Notes: generated by a model not told the origin, from the letters alone. 6,521 nt of DNA from an uncultured Chryseolinea sp. (GCA_946478915.1 CAMLER010000295.1:1-6521), one strand, 5' to 3'. Shown: positions 1 to 6,416, numbered from the stretch's first letter. Numbers and translations: made by a program.

Positions 1-190
1 CGTCAACGGAGTTAGTTTGACTTGTTTTGAATCACATGTAAAGGAATTCACTGTTGCCATTATACCCTACACCTATGAACATACAAATTTCCATCGCCTG
101 TCGGTAGGAAATGTTGTAAATCTGGAATTTGACATTATTGGAAAATACGTCAGGAGATTACTTCAGGCCGAAGGGCGCATCAAAACTTGA
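1..190 (+). CDS. ribE: Riboflavin synthase alpha chain, C-terminal part (truncated by window edge)
   Basis: This is the last 62 codons of a gene whose start lies before the window; the first whole codon begins at base 2 and the TGA stop is at 188-190. The translation opens with VNGVSLTCFE, matching the GVSLT motif that starts the second lumazine-binding barrel. It continues through a segment matching the family pattern IPxTxExTxxxxLxxGxxVNLExDxxxKYVxRLL (IPYTYEHTNFHRL, VGNVVNLEFDIIGKYV, then RRLL). Riboflavin synthase converts two molecules of 6,7-dimethyl-8-ribityllumazine into riboflavin plus a pyrimidinedione, the last step of vitamin B2 synthesis, in the cytosol as a trimer. Full-length proteins are about 195-200 residues, so roughly the last third is visible. 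The family assignment is firm from the sequence pattern; the active-site residues of the first barrel lie outside the window and cannot be checked. Confidence 0.92.
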   Translation, partial: VNGVSLTCFESHVKEFTVAIIPYTYEHTNFHRLSVGNVVNLEFDIIGKYVRRLLQAEGRIKT

Positions 191-220
191 AAACAAAACT
201 TTCTTCTAAAATCCAAAATT

Positions 221-706
221 ATGCTAGATCAACTTGTGAACCTCGTACGACAAAATGCTGAAGAAGCTATTGTCAAGAACCCAGCGGTGCCCAATGAGGC
301 CAATGACGATGCAATCAAAGATGTTGCTTCGGAAATTTTTAATGGATTGAAAGGACAGGCTAGTCAGGGCAATCTGCAAGATCTTATGGGCATGCTGCAG
401 GGAGGCGGTCAATCTGCGCTGCAAGGAAATCCACTTACCTCTTCGCTTGTTTCGAACATTACAAGCAAACTGGCAGCGAAATTTGGAATATCACCTCAGG
501 TAGCCTCAGGCATCGCCAGCAGCCTGATTCCTATGGTAATGAAACAATTTGTCGATAAAACCAATGATCCAAATGACAAGGATTTTGATCTTCAGGACAT
601 TGTAAAGAGCGTCACCGGAAAAAGCAACGTAGGGGATATACTATCACAATTTACAGGCAACAAACAAGGTACGGCAGGCAGCGTCCTGGGAAATCTGTTC
701 AAATAA
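221..706 (+). CDS. Small DUF937/YidB-like protein of unknown function
   Basis: A 161-residue soluble protein with no signal peptide or membrane segment. Residues 1-60 look helical (MLDQLVNLVRQNAEEAI). A Gly/Gln-rich linker, MLQGGGQSALQGNP, spans about 58-71. A second helical part, residues 72-113, contains FGISPQVASGIASSLIPMVMKQF, which resembles the Gly/Ala-rich helices of DUF937/YidB-type proteins. The tail repeats short Gly-centred helices (VGDILSQFTGN, SVLGNLFK). No catalytic motif is visible, so no function is assigned. The ATG at 221 follows an A-rich leader with no Shine-Dalgarno sequence, normal for Bacteroidota. The gene starts 30 bp after the ribE stop and may be cotranscribed with it, but nothing in the protein ties it to flavin synthesis. 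The DUF937 link is by general sequence character and would need a profile search. Confidence 0.8.
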   Translation: MLDQLVNLVRQNAEEAIVKNPAVPNEANDDAIKDVASEIFNGLKGQASQGNLQDLMGMLQGGGQSALQGNPLTSSLVSNITSKLAAKFGISPQVASGIASSLIPMVMKQFVDKTNDPNDKDFDLQDIVKSVTGKSNVGDILSQFTGNKQGTAGSVLGNLFK

Positions 707-716
707 AACAAATCAT

Positions 717-773
717 ATTCGGGATTCTTTATTCGATCTGTTTATGTCAGTTTCGGATAAAGAATTCCGAATA
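717..773. terminator. Long hairpin between convergent genes, probable bidirectional terminator
   Basis: Arms 717-736 (begins ATTCGGGATT) and 754-773 (ends ATTCCGAAT) pair over 20 positions around a 17-nt loop. In plus-strand RNA every position pairs: 18 Watson-Crick plus two G-U wobbles (723 with 767, 733 with 757). In minus-strand RNA those two positions become A-C mismatches. The hairpin begins 11 nt after the stop of the DUF937-like gene and ends 7 nt before the stop of the PAP2 gene, filling the convergent gap. There is no clean U-tract after the stem, so it may stop transcription poorly or act mainly as an mRNA 3'-end stabiliser. Confidence 0.7.
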
Positions 774-779
774 TTCCAG

Positions 780-1367
780 TTATCCTGATGAGGGGAGCCG
801 TTTTCCCTCGTTCCAGTTTCTCAACCATTCCGACGCCTTGAAACTGAACCAACCGCAGACGACACCCACTATTGCGCCAACCAGAACGTCTCCCGGATAG
901 TGCACACCCAAGTAGATTCGGGTATAGGTCATGAATGCCGCCCAGACGAACAACCAAGGCACCCACTTTTTTGTGTTGTTCAGCCAAAGAAAGAAAAAGG
1001 TAGCTGCGCCGAATGTATTTGCCGCGTGGCTTGAGGCGAATCCGAATTTTCCGCCTTTATACCCGTTCACAAGGTGAATCCATTCCTGGAGCGTAGGCTC
1101 CTGCGAAGGCCTTAGTCGTGCAAAGTATGGTTTCATTAAACTGGCTGTGATTTGGTCTGCCAGGAGTATTGTCAATGCCAACCCCAGCAGAATGACCCAT
1201 GAATTACGCTTATATTCCTTGATAACCACGTATAGCATGAAGAGGTATAGCGGAATCCATGCAACCGTCTCAGTCAAGACCAACATTACTGGATCCAACC
1301 ATGGGAAATGAAGTCCATTTAGAAAACGAAGTATCTCCTTATCAAACTCTATCAATCGATCGATCAT
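780..1367 (-). CDS. PAP2-family membrane phosphatase (phosphatidic acid or undecaprenyl-pyrophosphate phosphatase type)
   Basis: A 195-residue integral membrane protein with about five hydrophobic segments (near 24-46, 56-75, 110-129, 137-150, 157-177). The three acid-phosphatase motifs are visible. KPYFARLRP at 79-87 fits KX6RP. ASSHAANT at 111-118 is a variant of PSGH with Ala for Pro and Ser for Gly but keeps His114. TRIYLGVHYPGD at 149-160 fits SRX5HX3D with Thr for Ser and keeps Arg150, the nucleophile His156 and Asp160. The family removes phosphate from lipid phosphates or diphosphates such as phosphatidic acid, phosphatidylglycerol phosphate or undecaprenyl diphosphate; the substrate cannot be read from the sequence. 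The opening MIDRLIEFDKEILRFLNGLH is typical of Bacteroidota members, supporting the ATG at 1367. That start lies inside the last codons of the upstream kinase gene (26-bp overlap), suggesting translational coupling. No Shine-Dalgarno sequence is seen. Confidence 0.9.
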   Translation of the reverse strand: MIDRLIEFDKEILRFLNGLHFPWLDPVMLVLTETVAWIPLYLFMLYVVIKEYKRNSWVILLGLALTILLADQITASLMKPYFARLRPSQEPTLQEWIHLVNGYKGGKFGFASSHAANTFGAATFFFLWLNNTKKWVPWLFVWAAFMTYTRIYLGVHYPGDVLVGAIVGVVCGWFSFKASEWLRNWNEGKRLPSSG

Positions 1368-3357
1368 GGTCGTGCAATGAAGCCGGTCTTACGTTTTCAT
1401 CATGGATCCATTCAATTGTTTCTTCTTCGGATCGAAATGACTTATAACGAATTCCAAATTTACTGATATTTGCTTCAATTGTATCCAGATAATGCCTGGT
1501 GATGAAATCACTTTCTTTTGCGTGAATTGTTGCAATTCTTTTTAATCCATTTTTAGCTGCTTCTGGCAGGATCGTAGTAAGCATCCAATATTGATCAACT
1601 TCATCTACATACCCCTGATGTGAGATATTTGACACCCAGGTTGGCGTATTGTATGCTGCAAGAAATTCCAGCGACTTAGAAAATACTTTTCGGTACTGCT
1701 CGCTGGTGATAGGTCCGTGCCAGGTAACGCCCGTTGAATTTGTTGTCGCATCGAAAATAATTCTGGCGTAAGGCTCATCCAGTAATATCTGGCTTTTGAG
1801 ATTTTCTGGTTTTGGAAGGTGCAGTGTAAATTGTGTGAATTTATTCAACTCACTTTCAACCTCGATAGTTCCACCCAGCGCCTCGCATTGAAGCTTAACA
1901 AGGTATAACCCAAGTCCTCTTCCTTCAACATGTCTGTGAAACCTCCGGTACAATTTGAATACATCGTCCTTGTGTGTATTCAAGTCTATCCCAAGGCCAT
2001 TATCTTTTATGATAATGGTAAAATGATCTTCAGAATCTTCGGATGATATTTCGATCACTGGTTGTTGCTCCAATGACCGGTATTTGATGCTGTTGCTGAT
2101 AAGATTGTACAAAATGCTATGGATCATGGGTTTTACCGAATAAATGATCTCACATCTGCTGAAGTCATTTCGAAACGCAACATGGTGGGTATAAATTTCA
2201 TTAACGAGAATGTCATGAATTGCCTTAAATTCTTCTTCAAGAAAAATCTTCTGCCTGATTTGAAAAATATCCTGGCGGATATCGATAATCTTTATAAGAT
2301 CTTTAATGATAGTATCCAGGTTCTCGGTTGAAGCCTGTATGTGCTTGAAAATCTGCAGATTTTCTCCCGACAAGTTTTTGGGATCCACCAATCCTACTAA
2401 ACCAAGTAAACTGGCAACTGGTCCGCGAAGGTTGTGTGAAACCGAAAATGAAAACTGCCTTAGCTCGTTATTGTGTTTTATAAGTTCTGAATTAGTCTCT
2501 GTTAAGATATTATTTGCCTCAATCAATTCGGACTGCAGACTTTGGTTCTTAAGTAACAATTGTTTCTTTTGACCTTCAATTATCTGATTGGCATCCCACA
2601 GCCTGTCTTGATTTATTTGAAGTATGTTACTCTGCTCTACGATCTCAGCGTTCTTCAGCTGGATCTCAGCATTTTTCAATAACAAATTTTCGTTAGCTGA
2701 ATTTAGTTGCTTTATCAACTCTGCATTCTTGTTCTCTGAATGTTCCGAAAGACTCTTTAGGAAAATGATGTGAGCCATCAGTGCCCAATAAACAAGGAAG
2801 ATGACGATGTTTGTAAAATAATAATTCAGCAACTTCAACTTGTCCTGTTGATAAGGGACACCAAAGGCGGCATGCAACGGATCGTACGCCATTAGCAACA
2901 GAAATCCGAACAACGAACAAGTGATAAGATATTTCTTTTCCTGAAGGGAGAACAAAACCCAGGGTATAATGCAACTCCCTAACACCACTATTCGGAAAGT
3001 AAAATAGTCCAGCTCTTGCTGATGATCGTAATACAAAATTTTGGAATAGACTGAAAGAAACGTTGTCACTAGCGGAATCACCATGCTAATCCAGATTCTC
3101 GCCGTATCGTTGTACCCCTTGTAATTTAGAGGTATTACTGTAAGGCAGGAAATACCGATTAACGGAATGGCAAACGTCACAAAATTCCAGTCGTACCAGA
3201 TGTAGTACATCACAAATAGGACCAGGCAGCAGAGGAATAATACGAGCCCAATGGAGTTGGAAAGGATTATACCCCTTTTTTCCGGGGCCGATTTTGCATA
3301 GATCGTTCCGCAGGAAACCAGGGATTTGAGGAAATTCGGTGGAGAGGGGGTCTTCAT
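1342..3357 (-). CDS. Membrane sensor histidine kinase with C-terminal SpoIIAA/STAS-like domain
   Basis: A 671-residue protein counted from the ATG at 3357; a TTG at 3369 in the same frame would add four residues and cannot be excluded. Order of parts: six hydrophobic segments (about 33-53, 60-77, 88-106, 120-140, 143-161, 180-201) with only short loops; a coiled coil of about 100 residues (202-302) with repeated KNAEI/NAEL units; a dimerisation/phosphoacceptor domain with FSFSVSHNLRGPVAS, where His308 is the predicted phosphorylated residue; then an HATPase domain with N-box NLISNSIKYR (418-427), DNGLGID (452-458) and GRGLGLYLVK (479-488). Residues about 524-656 form a separate domain (YARIIFDATT, VTWHGPITSEQYRKV, WMLTTILPEAAKNGLKRIA, KSFRSEEETIEWI) resembling the stand-alone SpoIIAA-like proteins of Bacteroidota. 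No receiver domain is attached and no response regulator is next door. With no large external domain, the signal is probably sensed in the membrane or by the C-terminal domain (inference). The gene is followed directly by, and overlaps, the PAP2 phosphatase gene. Confidence 0.9.
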   Translation of the reverse strand: MKTPSPPNFLKSLVSCGTIYAKSAPEKRGIILSNSIGLVLFLCCLVLFVMYYIWYDWNFVTFAIPLIGISCLTVIPLNYKGYNDTARIWISMVIPLVTTFLSVYSKILYYDHQQELDYFTFRIVVLGSCIIPWVLFSLQEKKYLITCSLFGFLLLMAYDPLHAAFGVPYQQDKLKLLNYYFTNIVIFLVYWALMAHIIFLKSLSEHSENKNAELIKQLNSANENLLLKNAEIQLKNAEIVEQSNILQINQDRLWDANQIIEGQKKQLLLKNQSLQSELIEANNILTETNSELIKHNNELRQFSFSVSHNLRGPVASLLGLVGLVDPKNLSGENLQIFKHIQASTENLDTIIKDLIKIIDIRQDIFQIRQKIFLEEEFKAIHDILVNEIYTHHVAFRNDFSRCEIIYSVKPMIHSILYNLISNSIKYRSLEQQPVIEISSEDSEDHFTIIIKDNGLGIDLNTHKDDVFKLYRRFHRHVEGRGLGLYLVKLQCEALGGTIEVESELNKFTQFTLHLPKPENLKSQILLDEPYARIIFDATTNSTGVTWHGPITSEQYRKVFSKSLEFLAAYNTPTWVSNISHQGYVDEVDQYWMLTTILPEAAKNGLKRIATIHAKESDFITRHYLDTIEANISKFGIRYKSFRSEEETIEWIHDENVRPASLHDHDRSIDRV

Positions 3358-3369
3358 CTTTGGTTTCAA

Positions 3370-3722
3370 AATATCTTATCCACGGTACTGATAACTACAT
3401 TCCGGTAGAAGGCTCTGGTGCTTGCTTGCATGAAAACGTTATAGAAAACCGCTTTATAATAGGCAACATAAAATTGAGGCTGCAAATCGTGCCAATATCG
3501 ACAACCGCCAGAACCAAAGGCTTGAACGGCAATTCCAGCTTATAGTTGCGCAAGATAGCACTTCATATAAGGCAATTGGGTATGCTATTGTTGTAAAAAA
3601 ATTAAAAATCAGCTGGGGCCACAGTGCAAACGCTTTCTGCCAACGTCAAAATGCGGTTGAAGGACACCATGAGAGTAAAAACTTACTTTTATATTGTATC
3701 AGTAACCATACCTTAAACCAAC
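3370..3722. other. Divergent intergenic region, probable promoters of the kinase unit and the flavoprotein gene
   Basis: About 350 bp between divergent starts with no convincing gene on either strand; the open stretches present have no recognisable protein signature. It should hold promoters for both sides, but no clean Bacteroidota -33/-7 (TTTG / TAnnTTTG) pair is visible. Near matches are the TATTTTG just before the kinase start (minus strand) and TTATATTG around 3689-3696 before the flavoprotein. An A-rich stretch sits at 3594-3608. One imperfect inverted repeat is present: CAAGATAGCA at 3551-3560 against TGCTATTG at 3583-3590, eight pairs with one or two unpaired bases in the left arm. 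No operator is assigned. Confidence 0.5.
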
Positions 3723-5207
3723 ATGGAGAAGTTTGACCTGGCGGTTATTGGCGCCGGCCCATCAGGATATGCAGCGGCCATGCGTGCCCTTGACTTCAAA
3801 AAGAAAACGTTATTGATTGAAAAAGATGACCTTGGCGGGGCAGGCGTAACCAATGGTGCTCTATCATCAAAGACCTGGTGGGAATTATCGCGAGAGACTG
3901 CCTCGTTTCGAAAAAACCTGAAGCGCTTCAACATCCAGGTTCCCAGCATAAATTATAAGGAGGTCCAGGAGGAAGTCTTCCGTGCCGTGAGCGAACGAAA
4001 GGATATGCTTGGCCTTCATCTTGAAAAAATAAAGGATTCTAATTTCAAAGGCCTGTTGACATTCAAAAAGGGAAAGGCACGGCTGTTGAGTCAGCATGAA
4101 ATCGAAATCGAGACCGGAGAAGGAGTATCTGAAAAAGTATTCGCCGACAATATCGTCCTTGCTACCGGGAGCAGGCCTCGTTATTTGCCGGAATTACCTA
4201 TCGATGAGAAGGTTGTTATGACAAGTGATGGTATCGAGAAAATGAAAGATTTCCCGGAGAGCATGGTGATCGTCGGCGCTGGTGTGATCGGTTGCGAATA
4301 TGCCACCATATTTTCTGGTTTTGGAAAAACAAAAGTCTCTCTTATCGATAAAGGAGCACGAATACTCCCATTTGAAGATGAGGATGTAGTTCGTGTGATC
4401 GAAAGAAACATGGAAAACAATGGCGTACTTATCCACCGCAACTCCCACCTTATACGCATGGAAATTAAGAATGGCAGAGTAGAGTATGAATTGGAGTATG
4501 ATGATAAAAAGAAGGCCACTTTTAACGTGGAGAAGGCTTTGGTGGCCGTGGGTAGGGTCCCAAACTATGAAGACCTGTGGGACGGCGCTGTCCCAATTAC
4601 CATCAACAAACGGGGAATAGAAGACAACGACACCCAGACCAACATTGCCAATATCTATGCCGTTGGTGACATAACTTCGGACATTTCACTGGTAAATGTC
4701 GGAGAGTTAGAAGGCAGATATGCTGTCGAGAAAATATTCAGTATTCCGCGGAAAAAACTTGTATACGAAAACATCAGTACGATTATGTTTCTCAATCCAG
4801 AAGTTGCAGGTGTTGGCTTGAATGAGATGCAAGCCAGAGAGCAGGGTCTGGACTATAAAGTTGTAACGTTGGACTACAGTTGTATCCCCAGAGCGATTGC
4901 TAAAAGAAATACGCAGGGTTTTATCAAGCTAATGGTATCGATGGATGATCCGATGAAAATTCTGGGTGTAAAGGTTATTGGTAACCACGCATCGAGCGCT
5001 ATTCAGGCTATTGCGTTGCTGATTTTTATGGAGAAGGGGATCGACGAATTGTCGGAGTGTATCCACCCACACCCATCTATCACAGAAGGAATTCAGGAAT
5101 GCGTACGAATGCTTTTGGGCAAATCGACTTTAAAGCCGGATGCCCTTAGAGATAGCCTTTCGTGCCGTACAAGTATCAAAGGTGTTTACCAGGACCTTCT
5201 ATTCTGA
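3723..5207 (+). CDS. FAD/NAD(P)-dependent oxidoreductase of the dihydrolipoamide dehydrogenase/soluble transhydrogenase family, lacking the redox disulfide
   Basis: A 494-residue protein with the full architecture of the flavoprotein disulfide reductase family. The FAD Rossmann motif is GAGPSG at 10-15. ATGSRPRYLP follows at 147-156. The second Rossmann motif, GAGVIGCEYATIF (185-197), leads to Asp209 after the second strand, which would favour NADH over NADPH. IYAVGD is at 311-316, and a C-terminal dimerisation domain carries HPHPSITE (448-455). The family motif GGTCxNxGCxPSK reads GGAGVTNGALSSK (38-50): both cysteine positions are Gly41 and Ala46. The His450-Glu455 acid-base pair is kept. 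It therefore cannot act as a normal disulfide oxidoreductase, so a lipoamide dehydrogenase name would mislead. Transhydrogenase, quinone reductase or diaphorase activity is plausible, since SthA-type enzymes also depart from the two-cysteine motif and the GAGVIGCEYA(T/S)IF stretch is SthA-like. It stands alone, away from 2-oxoacid dehydrogenase genes. The ATG at 3723 sits at the usual distance before the FAD motif. Confidence 0.88.
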   Translation: MEKFDLAVIGAGPSGYAAAMRALDFKKKTLLIEKDDLGGAGVTNGALSSKTWWELSRETASFRKNLKRFNIQVPSINYKEVQEEVFRAVSERKDMLGLHLEKIKDSNFKGLLTFKKGKARLLSQHEIEIETGEGVSEKVFADNIVLATGSRPRYLPELPIDEKVVMTSDGIEKMKDFPESMVIVGAGVIGCEYATIFSGFGKTKVSLIDKGARILPFEDEDVVRVIERNMENNGVLIHRNSHLIRMEIKNGRVEYELEYDDKKKATFNVEKALVAVGRVPNYEDLWDGAVPITINKRGIEDNDTQTNIANIYAVGDITSDISLVNVGELEGRYAVEKIFSIPRKKLVYENISTIMFLNPEVAGVGLNEMQAREQGLDYKVVTLDYSCIPRAIAKRNTQGFIKLMVSMDDPMKILGVKVIGNHASSAIQAIALLIFMEKGIDELSECIHPHPSITEGIQECVRMLLGKSTLKPDALRDSLSCRTSIKGVYQDLLF

Positions 5208-5328
5208 ATACAACGCCGGAGATATACGCTGGGTTGCATTGCGTCTTGATTCGGTCACGCCGAACATCGTTAACTTGCTCCCTGCAGATAATACCGCTCA
5301 TGACATGAAATTTGTAAGCCAATACGAT

Positions 5329-5490
5329 TAGTACTACTTTGTCAATTTGTATTTGTGTTGAAAGTTTGACAAACCTAAGGATAGAAGAGGGATAAGGCAT
5401 ACAGAACAAGAATCAGGTTGCATAGGACCTTATTCCTTATTCCCTATTCCTCCTTCAAGATCGCTGCATAACAAAGTAGTGTTAGTACTA
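5329..5490. repeat. MITE-like inverted-repeat structure in the spacer between flavoprotein and LOG genes
   Basis: ACTACTTTGT at 5333-5342 is matched exactly by its reverse complement ACAAAGTAGT at 5471-5480. The 9-bp word TTAGTACTA occurs in direct orientation at both edges (5328-5336 and 5482-5490), as a target-site duplication would. It contains the palindrome TAGTACTA, so the left 14 bases 5329-5342 can also be read as an inverted copy of 5471-5490 with a 6-base insertion. Inside are a second inverted repeat, TTTGTCAA (5338-5345) with TTGACAAA (5366-5373), and an imperfect purine/pyrimidine pairing of 5377-5397 with 5435-5455 (14 of 21 positions). There is no ORF inside. This could be a small non-autonomous mobile element, a palindromic intergenic unit or a structured leader upstream of the LOG gene. 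Confidence 0.5.
5430..5450. repeat. Heptanucleotide tandem array (TTATTCC units)
   Basis: Three consecutive 7-bp units read TTATTCC, TTATTCC, CTATTCC, with a degenerate run-on to 5455. The array forms the pyrimidine-rich right arm of the inner inverted repeat of the surrounding structure. The unit resembles TTATCCG units found about 970 bp further on. Confidence 0.65.
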
Positions 5491-5517
5491 TCTTCAAAAG
5501 TAAATCGTAACTTCTTT

Positions 5518-6099
5518 ATGAAAAGTGTAACCGTGTTTTGCGGATCGAGCGCCGGATCTGACGATATTTATCGGAGCGAAGCTGATCGCCTGGGGAAAGC
5601 CCTGGCAGAACAAAGTATAAGATTAATTTATGGTGGAGCCAAAGTTGGCCTTATGGGTGTTGTTGCCAACGCCGTTCTGGAAGCGGGAGGTGAAGTTATC
5701 GGCGTCCTGCCTCGTTTCTTAAAATCGAAAGAAATTGCTCACGACGGTTTGACCGAACTTATCTTGGTCGAAAGCATGCACGAGCGAAAAACGAAGATGC
5801 ATCAATTGAGCGAGGGTGTGATCGCACTTCCGGGAGGATATGGAACGCTTGAAGAGTTATTTGAAATGTTGACATGGGCCCAGCTGGGGCTGCATAAAAA
5901 CCCCATCGGTGTTTTAAATGTAAATGGCTACTACGATGCGTTAATTTCACTGGTTCAAAATATGGTCGATAAAGCCTTTCTCAAAATTGTTAATCAGAAA
6001 ATGCTCTTGTCCTCGGGCGAAATAGCGGCACTACTCCAGGCAATGAAAGATTATGTTGCACCCGAAGTTGGAAAGTGGATAACTGATGATAGGGTTTGA
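5518..6099 (+). CDS. LOG family protein, probable nucleoside 5'-monophosphate phosphoribohydrolase
   Basis: A 193-residue cytosolic protein of the TIGR00730/LOG family (Rossmann-like, lysine-decarboxylase-like fold). Visible motifs are VFCGSSAGS at 6-14, YGGAKVGLMG at 38-47, the conserved Arg and Met in MHERKTKMHQLS (87-98) and the signature PGGYGTLEE at 105-113. The signature glutamates and Arg90 correspond to the residues used for N-glycosidic cleavage in characterised members. The family hydrolyses cytokinin riboside 5'-monophosphate, and in many bacteria AMP-like nucleotides, to free base and ribose 5-phosphate; the physiological substrate here is unknown. The old label lysine decarboxylase should not be used. 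The ATG at 5518 is chosen over an in-frame GTG at 5479 because KSVTVFCGSS is the normal family N-terminus and the 13 extra residues look unrelated. No Shine-Dalgarno sequence is seen. The gene lies 310 bp after the flavoprotein gene, so it is probably transcribed on its own. Confidence 0.93.
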   Translation: MKSVTVFCGSSAGSDDIYRSEADRLGKALAEQSIRLIYGGAKVGLMGVVANAVLEAGGEVIGVLPRFLKSKEIAHDGLTELILVESMHERKTKMHQLSEGVIALPGGYGTLEELFEMLTWAQLGLHKNPIGVLNVNGYYDALISLVQNMVDKAFLKIVNQKMLLSSGEIAALLQAMKDYVAPEVGKWITDDRV

Positions 6100-6104
6100 G
6101 CGAG

Positions 6105-6144
6105 GTTGGAGGGTGTTGATGTGTTGAGGTGCGGTGTGTTGTTG
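6105..6144. repeat. GT-rich tract with 8-bp periodicity
   Basis: Starting 6 bp after the LOG stop, the plus strand is almost free of C and A for about 40 bases. It includes GTGTTGAT and GTGTTGAG in tandem at 6113-6128, followed by degenerate units GTGCGGTG and TGTTGTTG. It is probably a small simple-sequence repeat; no function is evident. Confidence 0.55.
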
Positions 6145-6395
6145 TTGCGCATAAATTGAAAGCAGCCTGGATGGGGTTGAATCTTTACCTCGCAGGTGAA
6201 GTATACATTTCTTATTAGCAACGCCGTACGCTCTCCGCAATCACTCAAACGGGAGCTCGCCAACCATCCCAGACATTAAGTCCAAGAAGTGCGCCATGCC
6301 AAAGCTGTCAGAGCTCATTCCATTTTTATCAATAAACTTTTACCAGGATTAAAATAAGTCGCCGACACGTCAATCGAGCCGATTACCTTTGTTAC

Positions 6396-6416
6396 GTTAT
6401 CCGTTAACCGTTATCC
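6396..6416. repeat. Heptanucleotide tandem array (GTTATCC units)
   Basis: Three consecutive 7-bp units read GTTATCC, GTTAACC, GTTATCC. They are flanked by partial units GTTAC (6391-6395) and GTA (6417-6419), with a degenerate GATTACC at 6381-6387. The central GTTAAC is a palindrome. Confidence 0.7.

Noticed and set aside
3339..3545. 68-codon plus-strand ORF in the divergent spacer, and open minus-strand frames in the same place.
   Set aside because: No protein signature; it overlaps the kinase N-terminus and is explained as chance open frame in a promoter region.
5250..5264. Small hairpin TTCGG-TCACG-CCGAA after the flavoprotein gene as a possible terminator.
   Set aside because: Only a 5-bp stem and no following T-tract; too weak to call.
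5140..5331. 63-codon ORF on the plus strand overlapping the end of the flavoprotein gene.
   Set aside because: It overlaps a firm gene in another frame, has no family resemblance, and ends at the edge of the repeat structure.
5479..5517. GTG start extending the LOG protein by 13 residues.
   Set aside because: The extension lies partly in the inverted-repeat edge and the family begins at KSVTVFCGSS, so the ATG at 5518 is preferred.
6031..6263. Two overlapping minus-strand ORFs of about 70 codons across the LOG 3' end.
   Set aside because: They are antisense to the LOG gene and the GT-rich tract, have low-complexity Asn/Thr/Gln/His-rich translations, and show no family match.
6170..6268. tRNA-Ser(GCT)-like stretch on the minus strand: starts GGATGG, ends CCATCC, has TTGCTAA like an anticodon loop, an ACCT-GCG-AGGT mini-hairpin and an ATTCAAC like a T-loop.
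   Set aside because: The anticodon stem and T stem do not pair, the D-arm is too long, and the mini-hairpin is the only arm that folds. At best a decayed remnant, more likely coincidence; a tRNAscan or covariance-model search would settle it.
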